A stretch of DNA of 64,000 nt, from positions 1 to 64,000 of the forward strand of contig NZ_JANUSD010000011.1 of NCBI RefSeq assembly GCF_024793945.1. The letters are read 5' to 3'. Below are positions 26,726-35,030 of the stretch, piece after piece (the stretch's first letter is position 1; every line of letters starts with the position of its first letter). Below the pieces are notes generated by a model that was not told the DNA's origin, searched no databases, and saw only the letters and a list, made by a program, of their open reading frames with translations. A program made the translations under genes and the position numbers. The stretch comes from Emticicia fluvialis. Its GTDB lineage: Bacteria > Bacteroidota > Bacteroidia > Cytophagales > Spirosomataceae.

Positions 26726-27439
26726 ATGAACGAACTCATTTCAGAATTGCAGGCCATAGCTACGCCCGAGCGGGCAAAAACATCGGCATGGTTCTTTAAA
26801 ACCGGTAAGGGTCAATACGGAGAGGGTGATATTTTTATAGGCATTACCACGCCTCAGTTACGGGGCATCTGCAAAAAGTACCAGGCACTTCCATTAAATG
26901 AAATACAGGTTTTGCTCGATGACCCCATCCACGAATACCGAATGGCCGCGTTGATGATTCTGGTTAACCAGATGAAAAAAGCCAAAGGAGATACAAAGCG
27001 CGTAATTTATGAATTCTATATCAAGAATCTGCACAACATAAATAACTGGGACCTGGTTGATTGTTCGGCACGCGACATTGCGGGCAATTATTTGTTCGAT
27101 AAAGACCGGAGCATTCTATATGATATGGCGCATTCTGACCACCTCTGGACCCAGCGCGTAGCCATTATAGCCAGCTGGTATTTTATAAACAAGCAACAGT
27201 ATGATGATACCCTGCAGATAGCTGAAATACTACTGCCGCACAAACATGACCTTATACATAAGGCCGTTGGCTGGATGCTGCGGGAAATATGGAAAAAAGA
27301 GTCGGCCGCCGGAAACAGACAAAACAAGGTTGAACTATTTCTTGAAAAGAATATCAGAAATATACCAAGAACCGCACTGAGATACAGTATAGAAAAAATG
27401 AACGACGAACGCCGGAGATATTTTATGCAACTAAAGTAA
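26726..27439 (+). CDS. AlkD-like DNA alkylation repair protein
   Basis: A 237-residue protein built of HEAT-like helical repeats, the fold of AlkD DNA glycosylases that remove N3- and N7-alkylpurines. The catalytic segment is present as NNWDLVD, with W108 and D112 at the positions of Trp and Asp in the characterised enzyme, and a second tryptophan lies in WTQRVAIIASWYF. Length equals the family norm. It starts 102 bp from the divergent FMN reductase and precedes the aminotransferase gene by 29 bp. Confidence 0.9.
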   Translation: MNELISELQAIATPERAKTSAWFFKTGKGQYGEGDIFIGITTPQLRGICKKYQALPLNEIQVLLDDPIHEYRMAALMILVNQMKKAKGDTKRVIYEFYIKNLHNINNWDLVDCSARDIAGNYLFDKDRSILYDMAHSDHLWTQRVAIIASWYFINKQQYDDTLQIAEILLPHKHDLIHKAVGWMLREIWKKESAAGNRQNKVELFLEKNIRNIPRTALRYSIEKMNDERRRYFMQLK

Positions 27440-27468
27440 ATTGACCATATCAATAACACTCCACTTAC

Positions 27469-28731
27469 ATGAACAAACGCCAGTTTATCAAGACCTTTGC
27501 CGCAACGGGTATGTCTCTTCCTGCTTTTGGAAAAAACCTGGACACCGCCCTGAAACGGATAACCTCACAAACACCAGAAGAAGTAGCTGCCAATGAGGAT
27601 TTCTGGGCAGAGGTAAGAAAAGACTATAAATTAAAACCAGACTATATAAACCTGGAGAACGGTTATTATTCTATAGCCCCCCAACCTACCTTGCAGCATT
27701 TTTTGGGCCATGTGCAGGATGTTAACCTGGAAGGCTCTTATTATATGCGTACGCGCCAGTTTGATGATAAGCTGGAACTAAGAAAGAAACTGGCAGCCAT
27801 TGCCGGATGCTCTCATGAAGAACTGGTTATTACCCGTAATACCACTGAGTCGCTGGATACTGTTATTGCCGGAATAGACTGGAAAGCTGGTGATGAAGCC
27901 ATCATGGCCGAACAAGACTACGGCGCTATGCTGGATATGTTTAAACTGCAGGCCCGCCGATACGGCATTGTTAATAAAATAGTGTCGGTGCCTAATAATC
28001 CCGGTTCAGACGAAGAAATTGTTTCTATCTATGAGAAAGCCATTACACCTAAAACCAGGCTGTTGATGATTTGCCACATGATTAATATTACCGGGCATAT
28101 ACTGCCTGTAAAAAAAATATGCGACATGGCACATAGCAAAGGCGTAGAAGTAATGGTTGACGGAGCCCATGCTTTAGCCCACATTAATTATAAAATAAGC
28201 GACCTGGGCTGCGACTACTACGGCAGCAGCCTGCATAAGTGGCTCAGCGTACCCCTTGGTACCGGCTTACTCTACGTAAAAAAAGACAAAATTGCCGGGC
28301 TTTGGCAAATGTTTGGAGACATGGGCTATAAAGATGACGACATCAGGAAGCTGAACCATACGGGTACGAATCCGGTACATACTGATTTAACCATTGCTGA
28401 TGCCATTACTTATTATGAAAAAATTGGACGCGACCGCAAAGAGGCACGGTTAAGGTATCTGCAAGAGTACTGGACCAGACAGGTAAGACACCTGCCTAAC
28501 ATAGTAATGAACACCCCGGCTGAGAGCCACAGAGCCTGTGGTATAGCCAATGTGGGCATTGCTACCATGAAACCTGCCGATATGGCTAAAACACTACTTA
28601 CAAAATATAAAATCTGGACGGTGGCCATTGACTCGCCCACTGTAAAAGGCTGCCGGATAACCCCTAATATTTATACAAGTACTAAGGAGCTGGACACCTT
28701 TGTAAAAGCGTTGAAAGAATTAGCAGCATAA
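27469..28731 (+). CDS. Class V PLP-dependent aminotransferase, exported type
   Basis: A 420-residue enzyme of the isopenicillin-N epimerase-like branch of fold-type I. The PLP lysine is K257 in GSSLHKWLSVPLGTG, and VMVDGAHALAHI carries the aspartate that contacts the pyridine nitrogen. The N-terminus MNKRQFIKTFAATGMSLPAFG resembles a Tat-like signal with KR instead of RR, so export is possible but uncertain. Substrate is not predictable. It lies 29 bp after the AlkD-like gene and ends at a strong terminator. Confidence 0.88.
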   Translation: MNKRQFIKTFAATGMSLPAFGKNLDTALKRITSQTPEEVAANEDFWAEVRKDYKLKPDYINLENGYYSIAPQPTLQHFLGHVQDVNLEGSYYMRTRQFDDKLELRKKLAAIAGCSHEELVITRNTTESLDTVIAGIDWKAGDEAIMAEQDYGAMLDMFKLQARRYGIVNKIVSVPNNPGSDEEIVSIYEKAITPKTRLLMICHMINITGHILPVKKICDMAHSKGVEVMVDGAHALAHINYKISDLGCDYYGSSLHKWLSVPLGTGLLYVKKDKIAGLWQMFGDMGYKDDDIRKLNHTGTNPVHTDLTIADAITYYEKIGRDRKEARLRYLQEYWTRQVRHLPNIVMNTPAESHRACGIANVGIATMKPADMAKTLLTKYKIWTVAIDSPTVKGCRITPNIYTSTKELDTFVKALKELAA

Positions 28732-28732
28732 C

Positions 28733-28774
28733 AAGGAATGCCCGCAGGTGTATTATCTACGGGCATTCCTTTTG
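28733..28774. terminator. Bidirectional terminator between convergent genes
   Basis: A 12-bp perfect stem (AAGGAATGCCCG at 28733-28744, CGGGCATTCCTT at 28760-28771) followed by TTT lies directly after the aminotransferase stop and 14 bp before the end of the convergent DUF937-OmpA gene. Confidence 0.85.
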
Positions 28775-28787
28775 ATAGTTTTTCTGC

Positions 28788-29990
28788 CTAACGGCTTATC
28801 TTGATTGTTACTTTTGAATCAACTGAGGTTTCTATTTTAGACTGAATGATAATTCTTCTTTGCGGTATGCCCCTTTCAATTAATAATTCTCTGAGGGCAT
28901 AGGCTCGGTACTCGCCCATATTGTCGTCGGCACTCTGCCCGCCACCGGCAATGGTTATGGTAGCAGACGGAGTATTTCTGAGGTACCTGACAATATCACT
29001 TAGCCCCCCGGCGTACCTTACTTCAGCGCTTCCCCTATCAAAACTCAGCTTCGGAAGCATAATCCAGTTATTGCTTGTGTTGAGTTCTTCGCCTAACACC
29101 GTGGCTGACTCTTCTGACGAGATAGTTGCTCCGGCTGAAGGCGCAGGTTTGGGTGCTGGAAGTAATGAATCACCCTTCTGCAACAACTGGCCTGGTGATA
29201 CCAGAACAGTATCTTTTACCGGCTGGCTTAGTGCTGAATCTGGCTTTTCAAATACGGTTGTATCTTTTAAAGGTAATTGTTCGGCAGGCAGTGGAGGTAC
29301 CCCCTTTTCTCTGAACTTAAACATATACACCACGCCTGCCCCTAATGCTAAAACCAATAAAAGTAAGAAAATCCAGACCATAGGGCTACCGGATTTAGTT
29401 TCTATGCTTTCAGTTTTTACTTTTTCTTTACTTTTAGAAGGTTTTTTGCTGCCTGTTTCTTCTTTAGAAACCAGTTTATTAACCAGAATAGGCGGTATAG
29501 CTATTAGAACGCTTTCTTTTTGCTCTTGTAATAGTTTTTTCAGACCAGATATCCCCAGGCCTTCCGATTCCACCACCTTACCCAATGCACCAAGCACCAT
29601 AGGCGAAACAAGCCCAAGTAAAGAAGAGGCAGAAGTTTTACGGATATCGCTCAAAGAAGCAATGGTGTCTGAAACAATCTGGCTTTTTCCGCCGTAAAAA
29701 TGATTAAAAATATTAGTGCCTACTGAAATCAACAATTGAATTTTCTCGGGGCTGGCAAATAAATCTCCTAAATCATCCAGAATCTCTCCGGTATGCCCGC
29801 CATCTTTCAGCACATCCATTACCTTTCCTGCGTTCTGATCAGTAGTTGTCAGAATAACAACGCCAAAAACGGTTGGCAGCACTTTATCTAAAGCCACACT
29901 TATGTTCTCGGGGCGCTCTCCCAAAAAAACACTAATCTCTTCAATCTCTGAGCCGGTTAGTTTCTCTTTAATTAATTCGAGTAAATTCAT
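28788..29990 (-). CDS. DUF937-OmpA-like fusion protein
   Basis: A 400-residue protein with three parts. Residues 1-175 match DUF937, with helical segments such as VLPTVFGVVILTT and LLGLVSPMVLGALGKVV. A single membrane helix lies at about 206-226 (MVWIFLLLLVLALGAGVVYMF). A proline-rich linker leads to a C-terminal OmpA-like domain (about 305-400) with LSFDRGSAEVRY, GEYRAYALRELLIERGIPQRRI and a final VTIKISR. This would put DUF937 in the cytoplasm and a peptidoglycan-type domain outside. The function is unknown; the OmpA part lacks some of the usual peptidoglycan residues as far as I can judge. Confidence 0.85.
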   Translation of the reverse strand: MNLLELIKEKLTGSEIEEISVFLGERPENISVALDKVLPTVFGVVILTTTDQNAGKVMDVLKDGGHTGEILDDLGDLFASPEKIQLLISVGTNIFNHFYGGKSQIVSDTIASLSDIRKTSASSLLGLVSPMVLGALGKVVESEGLGISGLKKLLQEQKESVLIAIPPILVNKLVSKEETGSKKPSKSKEKVKTESIETKSGSPMVWIFLLLLVLALGAGVVYMFKFREKGVPPLPAEQLPLKDTTVFEKPDSALSQPVKDTVLVSPGQLLQKGDSLLPAPKPAPSAGATISSEESATVLGEELNTSNNWIMLPKLSFDRGSAEVRYAGGLSDIVRYLRNTPSATITIAGGGQSADDNMGEYRAYALRELLIERGIPQRRIIIQSKIETSVDSKVTIKISR

Positions 29991-30014
29991 ATATCAAATC
30001 ACGTGGCTATTGAA

Positions 30015-30022
30015 CAAAATTA
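30015..30022 (-). promoter_or_regulatory. Putative Bacteroidota -7 element for the DUF937-OmpA gene
   Basis: CAAAATTA on the + strand reads TAATTTTG on the - strand, an exact consensus match 24 bp upstream of the ATG at 29990. The divergent CBM48 gene uses the same octamer. Confidence 0.55.
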
Positions 30023-30286
30023 GGGACGGGTACAAATTACATTAAAAATCGCAAAAACTATGCCCAAAATAAAATGCCTCTTAAAAATGGGCATTTATAC
30101 CTGTCAAATACTGCTTCATGGGCTTAAGCCTATTTTTAGCCGACAAGAACTAAAAAAACAAGGCCGGTTACCAAAAAATAAGGCTGATACACCGCCAAAT
30201 ATTATCATTCAAAAATAAAACATAACTATTCAAAGAATTTTAGGTTTCAATTAGCTGATAATCATGCAATTATAATTTATATAATA
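30023..30286. other. Divergent intergenic region
   Basis: No gene is visible. The stretch between two divergent -7 elements is AT-rich and contains a small hairpin (AAATGCC at 30072-30078, GGCATTT at 30090-30096) of unknown meaning. Confidence 0.4.
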
Positions 30287-30294
30287 TAATTTTG
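30287..30294 (+). promoter_or_regulatory. Putative Bacteroidota -7 element for the CBM48 gene
   Basis: TAATTTTG matches TAnnTTTG exactly, 26 bp upstream of the ATG at 30321. No -33 TTTG was found at the expected distance in this very AT-rich stretch. Confidence 0.55.
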
Positions 30295-30320
30295 CTACGA
30301 AAATCAAACTTATGCATATC

Positions 30321-30626
30321 ATGTCAATTGTAAAACAATTTTCAAAAACCAAATCAGTTTGCAAAGTAACGTTCACGCTACCTTCTGAAGTTGTAAATAA
30401 CGCAAAGAATGTAGCACTGGTAGGTGAGTTTAACGATTGGAACTCAACCGCCAATTTGTTAAAGAAACAGAAAGACGGACAATATAAAACTTCACTTGAG
30501 TTACCTTTAGGCGCAGAATTTCAGTTCCGCTATTTATTAGATGGCTCTGAATGGCTAAACGACGAGGCCGCAGACAAGTATGTCAGCAACGAATTTACAA
30601 CTCAAAATTGTGTAGTGGTATTGTAA
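30321..30626 (+). CDS. CBM48/isoamylase early-set domain protein
   Basis: A 101-residue single-domain protein resembling the glycogen-binding domain of AMPK-beta and the early-set domain of branching enzymes. The core is VALVGEFNDWNSTANLLKK, with the aromatic glycan-contact positions WN and W in GSEWLNDEAAD. I choose the second ATG (MSIVKQFSKTKSVCKVTF), since this start is the usual one in Bacteroidota homologues; ATG at 30312 would add three residues. The product is cytoplasmic and may bind alpha-glucan, but no glycogen gene adjoins it. Confidence 0.9.
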   Translation: MSIVKQFSKTKSVCKVTFTLPSEVVNNAKNVALVGEFNDWNSTANLLKKQKDGQYKTSLELPLGAEFQFRYLLDGSEWLNDEAADKYVSNEFTTQNCVVVL

Positions 30627-30640
30627 TGCCAACCTGGTAA

Positions 30641-30680
30641 CATAAAAATAGCCCAGGCTTTCGTCCGGGCTATTTTTATG
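30641..30680. terminator. Bidirectional terminator between convergent genes
   Basis: A 14-bp perfect stem (CATAAAAATAGCCC at 30641-30654, GGGCTATTTTTATG at 30667-30680) with a 12-nt loop separates the CBM48 gene from the convergent Dabb gene. U-tracts are present in both directions. Confidence 0.88.
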
Positions 30681-30689
30681 TGTTTCTTT

Positions 30690-30980
30690 TCAAAGTGACT
30701 CATAGTCTAGCTCCAGAAACTCTTCAACATTACTATGCCAGTGCTGGTCTACAAAAGCTATATGAGCAGGGTGAGTGGTGTACTGCTCATAAACCTGTGT
30801 ATCGGCAAAATCCATAAACAAACCGTACTGATAATTGCTGTGCTTTCCGGTTTGTTTGTAGCAAACAAAGTTCTGCACACCTTCAATAGCCGTCAGTTTC
30901 CTGACCTCATCAAAAAACAACTGTTCTTCCTCTGAACCCACCGGGTGCTTTAACTTAAAAACAACTGAATGTCTTATCAT
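30690..30980 (-). CDS. Dabb (stress-responsive A/B barrel) protein
   Basis: A 96-residue protein of the dimeric alpha/beta-barrel family. It begins with the typical MIRHSVVFKLKHP, and the second half ends with THPAHIAFVDQHWHSNVEEF, the usual AHxxF helix. No catalytic site is apparent; known members range from cyclases to stress proteins without defined reactions. It starts about 37 bp downstream of the large ThuA/PQQ-dehydrogenase gene on the same strand and may be read from the same transcript. Confidence 0.9.
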   Translation of the reverse strand: MIRHSVVFKLKHPVGSEEEQLFFDEVRKLTAIEGVQNFVCYKQTGKHSNYQYGLFMDFADTQVYEQYTTHPAHIAFVDQHWHSNVEEFLELDYESL

Positions 30981-31017
30981 TATGTTAATTCCTTAAATTG
31001 TGTATTTACATATAACC

Positions 31018-34000
31018 TCAATTGAATCTGAGTGTTTTAAACTTAATCAGATTATCGCTTGGTTTATCTGACTTCACTGCTATAATATACAGGTCTCTGA
31101 AGCCGTCAACCGGCTTATCAATCTTACTTTCTACCCATTCCATTTTACCCCAGCCTTGTGTTGGCGTAAAGGTAGTGCGGGCAATAACTGGCCCCGCCAC
31201 TGAGTTTTCTCTGACCTCTATCACACCTGACTTATCTTGCGAGGCATACTCAAAATCAATGGTATTAATATTGGTAAGGTCAATATTTTTAAAAACCAGA
31301 TAAGCCTTAGATGCCCCCTGGCGTAATTCTCCCCAGTCAAACACAAAACCCGGGTGTCGGTCTGCATCCATGGCACGTAGTTCATGGTAGCGCAGGCGCA
31401 CCACATCTTCTGCTTTTTCTGGTTTGCTGCCGGCTGCGCCGTTATCTATATAAGATGCCTTAATGGTATAGTAACCAGTGGTTTTGTTTTCCTGATGCTC
31501 TTTTAAGGCTATGCTACCCGTTGTTGCTATAGGCTTGAAGTTTTTGTTCGGGTCATTAATGGCCAGAATATACTTTACCATTTCGTCGGCGTCCTGAGCT
31601 GATAACTGCGGGTGCGCACTCATTACGTGTGTGCTGCCCCAGCTGCCACCGCCACCATCAATAATTTTCTTCGACAAGGTTTTGATAGTCTTGTTGTCGC
31701 CATTGCCATATTTTTTAGAAATAGCCAGAAACGATGGCCCAACCGAGGTTTTATCAAGCGTATGGCAGGCTTTACAATCGCTGGCATCAACCAGTGTTTT
31801 GCCTAATGAGCCCAGTTCAACTTTAGAATCTGACTTGCTAACATCCAAAGGCTGGTACGGATTCGGATAATAGTTGTACTCTACTTTACGTTTTTTGGCA
31901 TTAATTACTTTATCTTCTGCATCATTGACCGAGACGGCATATTCAAACGGCTGGTTGTCCCAATAAAATGTCTTATTCTTTTTGGCATTGATTTTTACAA
32001 CCGGCACACCATTGCCCACCCTTACCGCAAGCGTATCAGTTGCTGTTTTTCCGGCAAGGTCTTTTACCAGAAATACAACCTTGTAATTACCATTTTTAGT
32101 AAAGGTATGCACAAACATAGGTTTATCGCCCTCTTGTTTTGCTCCGTTGATGTACCACTCATAAGACAGTTTATCATCAAAATCCAAATCAGTTCCTCTG
32201 CCCGAAAAACGCAGTTTTAAAGGTGCTTTGCCTGCCCATTCCTTATACTGAGGCATTTCTCTTGTTTCTGAAGTAATGAACGATTCTCTTTGTTTTTTGG
32301 CCATCATTAAAGTATCAACAATAGAGGCAGTGGCCAGAGGCGCGCGGTTATCGTAGTTATATTCAATCTTTACCAGACGGGCATCTTTGTTATCAGCGCC
32401 ATAAACTGAGCCGTACTCCAGCACATACATAATGCCGTCTTTGCTGAAAGCCAAATCGATAGGCCTTCTGAAATCGCCTTTGGTAGGCATAAAAGCTTCC
32501 GTTTTTACATAGTTTTCGTCTTTGTCTAATCTTGTAGCCAGCATCCAGTTACGCATCCAGTCGAAAATAAACAGCGCGCCGTCATAATACCTGGGTATTT
32601 TGTTTTTGTTGGTTGATGCTTCATTAAACGTATAAAACTCTCCTGCCATGGCGCTGCGTCCACCGGTTCCTAATTCCGGAAATTCCGGAGAAAGGGCATA
32701 CGGGTACCAAATCATAGGTGGTGTAGCGGGCGGCAGCTCTTTCAAGCCCGTATTGTTGGGCGAATTATTAACCGGTTTGGCAGGATTATAAGCAGGGCCG
32801 GGTTTATTGGCGGTAAAATCCCATTCAGAATAGGCGTAATTGTTACCGACAAAGTAAGGCCAGCCGAAATTGCCTGGTTTTTTAGCCTGATTAAACTCAT
32901 CATAGCCTCTTGGGCCTCTCGGGCTGTCTTCTCCTGCATCAGGGCCAATTTCACCCCAGTAAATAGTGCCTGTTTTGGGGTTAATGGCTATGCGATAAGG
33001 ATTCCGGCAACCCATGGCATAAATCTCGGGCAGTGTATTGGGTTCACCGGGTTTAAACAAATTACCAGCAGGAATAGTGTAGGTGCCATCCGGCTTTGGA
33101 TGAATACGCAGGATTTTCCCCTTATAATCGTTGGTGTTTGCCGCTGACCGCTGCGCATCCATCGGGTAATATTCAGCGCCACTGCGTTCATCTAAAGGGG
33201 CATAGCCATTAGATGGGAAAGGCGTGGTGCCATCGCCGGTAGAAAGAATCAGATTTTTATCTTTATCAAATGCCAGCGAGCCACCATGATGCGAACCGCT
33301 GTTAATTTGAACCGGCACGCGTAATAATATTTTTTCAGAGGTTAAATCGATTTCATCTTTTGCTGAAAGCATGAATCTCGACAGATTAAAATAGATGGGC
33401 TCTCCCTCAATTGGCGGAGAGTAATACAGATACATCCAGCGGTTGGTATCAAAATCGGGGTCAAGGGTAATACCAATTACGCCCGTACCGCCTTTCATTA
33501 CCACCGGAAAACGGTGTATGAGTTTAAACTGATTGGTTTTGGTATTAAACACCGACAGATTACCGGCCAATTCAGTAAAATACACCTTACCATCGTTCGA
33601 TACCGCCAGTTCCATCGGGTTGTTCAGGTCATTTACCAGAACAGTTTTTTCAAACCGGTTTTCTTCAGGCATGGTTACCGAATAGGCCTTTGCGTAGTCT
33701 AGTGGCTTGCTGCCACCCATAGCAAAAGTTATACCCCCCAAAAGATGTTTCAGAAACAATGGTTCAGAGAAACTCTCGTCGGTATGCCCTCCACCTGTAT
33801 AGAACGAGCGGCCACCGTCAAACTCATGATACCAGGCTATCGGGTGGTTGCCTCCGTTAGTACCGCCATCATAGGTGCTTTCGTCCAGATACGCCAGCGG
33901 TTTAATACCTCTGAATATTGACTTATAATTATACCATTCGTCGGTTCTATCCCATTTATCTGGCAAATGCGTTGTTGAAATATGCGTTTTATCAGTTACC

Positions 34001-34458
34001 AGAACGGTGGCTTTGCGTACATTAGAGTTGTTGGGGTGGCTCTCAAAATAAGCACCTACCAGTTGCCCGTACCACGGCCATTCGTATTCGGTATCAGCAG
34101 CGGCGTGGATACCCACAAACCCGCCACCCGACTGAATATACCTTTCAAAGGCAGCTTGTTGCTCGTTATTTAATACATTACCTGTGGTAGAATTAAAAAT
34201 AACGGCACTGTATTTTTTCAGATTGGCATCGTTGAAATCCTCCGAGTTTTCAGATATATCAACACTAAAGTTATTCTCAACACCCAGTTTTTTGATCGCT
34301 TCTTTACCAAAAGGAATGCTTGAATGACGCCAGCCTTTAGTTTTTGAAAAAACTAAAACTCTTTTTTGCTGAGCAGTTACATCCTGACTAACCATTACCG
34401 AAAAAAGGACAACCACTGCCCAAAGACAGAAACAAAAGCTTTTTACAGGTTTTTTCAT
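31018..34458 (-). CDS. Five-domain ThuA / PQQ-dependent dehydrogenase / PKD / cytochrome c / CBM6-like protein
   Basis: A 1146-residue secreted protein with signal peptide (about 1-29). Domains in order: ThuA-like glutamine amidotransferase fold (about 32-245, RVLVFSKTKGWRHSSIP, GGGFVGIHAAADT); glucose/sorbosone dehydrogenase beta-propeller (about 265-690, MELAVSNDGKVYFTELAG, GSHHGGSLAFD); PKD-like domain (about 725-815); class I cytochrome c with heme motif CKACH (C895, C898, H899) and a likely axial methionine in HVMSAHPQ; and a C-terminal CBM6-like lectin domain (about 970-1146). It should oxidise a sugar in the periplasm or at the surface and hand electrons to the attached cytochrome. The substrate is unknown. 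Confidence 0.92.
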   Translation of the reverse strand: MKKPVKSFCFCLWAVVVLFSVMVSQDVTAQQKRVLVFSKTKGWRHSSIPFGKEAIKKLGVENNFSVDISENSEDFNDANLKKYSAVIFNSTTGNVLNNEQQAAFERYIQSGGGFVGIHAAADTEYEWPWYGQLVGAYFESHPNNSNVRKATVLVTDKTHISTTHLPDKWDRTDEWYNYKSIFRGIKPLAYLDESTYDGGTNGGNHPIAWYHEFDGGRSFYTGGGHTDESFSEPLFLKHLLGGITFAMGGSKPLDYAKAYSVTMPEENRFEKTVLVNDLNNPMELAVSNDGKVYFTELAGNLSVFNTKTNQFKLIHRFPVVMKGGTGVIGITLDPDFDTNRWMYLYYSPPIEGEPIYFNLSRFMLSAKDEIDLTSEKILLRVPVQINSGSHHGGSLAFDKDKNLILSTGDGTTPFPSNGYAPLDERSGAEYYPMDAQRSAANTNDYKGKILRIHPKPDGTYTIPAGNLFKPGEPNTLPEIYAMGCRNPYRIAINPKTGTIYWGEIGPDAGEDSPRGPRGYDEFNQAKKPGNFGWPYFVGNNYAYSEWDFTANKPGPAYNPAKPVNNSPNNTGLKELPPATPPMIWYPYALSPEFPELGTGGRSAMAGEFYTFNEASTNKNKIPRYYDGALFIFDWMRNWMLATRLDKDENYVKTEAFMPTKGDFRRPIDLAFSKDGIMYVLEYGSVYGADNKDARLVKIEYNYDNRAPLATASIVDTLMMAKKQRESFITSETREMPQYKEWAGKAPLKLRFSGRGTDLDFDDKLSYEWYINGAKQEGDKPMFVHTFTKNGNYKVVFLVKDLAGKTATDTLAVRVGNGVPVVKINAKKNKTFYWDNQPFEYAVSVNDAEDKVINAKKRKVEYNYYPNPYQPLDVSKSDSKVELGSLGKTLVDASDCKACHTLDKTSVGPSFLAISKKYGNGDNKTIKTLSKKIIDGGGGSWGSTHVMSAHPQLSAQDADEMVKYILAINDPNKNFKPIATTGSIALKEHQENKTTGYYTIKASYIDNGAAGSKPEKAEDVVRLRYHELRAMDADRHPGFVFDWGELRQGASKAYLVFKNIDLTNINTIDFEYASQDKSGVIEVRENSVAGPVIARTTFTPTQGWGKMEWVESKIDKPVDGFRDLYIIAVKSDKPSDNLIKFKTLRFN

Positions 34459-34484
34459 AGTTTGGAGGTTAAATAGATAGAAAC

Positions 34485-34492
34485 CAAATATA
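34485..34492 (-). promoter_or_regulatory. Putative Bacteroidota -7 element for the ThuA/PQQ gene
   Basis: CAAATATA on the + strand reads TATATTTG on the - strand, an exact TAnnTTTG match 26 bp upstream of the ATG at 34458. Confidence 0.55.
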
Positions 34493-34634
34493 ATTATTTA
34501 CCACTAAAACTAAATTATTTTAAGATAACATAGAATAATGTGGCGATAAAACCGTAAAAACAAACTATAAATAAAACCCGGGCATTATTTTTCTTTACTT
34601 TGGCTGAAACAAAAACAAAAATTTCCTGGCCTGT

Positions 34635-35000
34635 ATGCAATTACGCCCAATAGATGACTTTTTTGAACAGCAGACTGAACCTAACAAAAGTTGCTTGTTA
34701 TCATTGCGGGCACTGCTATTAAAACAAGACCCGTTTATTACCGAAGAATGGAAGTATAAACTGCCCAGCTACTACTACAAAGGCAAAATGCTTTGCTATT
34801 TGTGGATACATAAAAAATATAAAATTGATGGGGTGCCTCAGCCCTACATAGGCATTGCTGATGGCAACAAACTGGAAGAGGCCGATTTGGTTACAGAAAA
34901 AAGAGTAAGAATGAAAATTTTATTGATTGACCCAACCGATGACATTCCGGTAGAAAGAATTGAAATGCTCATCAAAAATATGGTACTACTAAGGGGCTGA
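34635..35000 (+). CDS. DUF1801 (YdhG-like) protein
   Basis: A 121-residue small cytoplasmic protein of the DUF1801 family. The features are LRALLLKQDPFITEEWKYKLPSYYYKGKMLCYLW, in which the EEWKYKLP segment matches the family EExxWGxP core, and YIGIADGN later. Function is not established for the family. The gene stands alone, convergent with the permease array, and its stop lies inside a hairpin. Confidence 0.87.
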   Translation: MQLRPIDDFFEQQTEPNKSCLLSLRALLLKQDPFITEEWKYKLPSYYYKGKMLCYLWIHKKYKIDGVPQPYIGIADGNKLEEADLVTEKRVRMKILLIDPTDDIPVERIEMLIKNMVLLRG

Positions 35001-35017
35001 AAAAGCCCCTTAGTAGT
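34985..35017. terminator. Hairpin at the end of the permease array
   Basis: A 14-bp perfect stem (ACTACTAAGGGGCT at 34985-34998, AGCCCCTTAGTAGT at 35004-35017) with a GAAAA loop lies between the DUF1801 gene and the last permease. It lacks a long T-run on either side, so termination is likely but not certain; the stop codon of the DUF1801 gene is inside. Confidence 0.6.
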
Positions 35018-35030
35018 TGTAGTGTATGGG

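Noticed and set aside
33192..33200. CTAAAGGGG inside the ThuA/PQQ gene
   Set aside because: Partial core only, within a conserved coding stretch and without the CCCC arm; not a copy of the spacer repeat.
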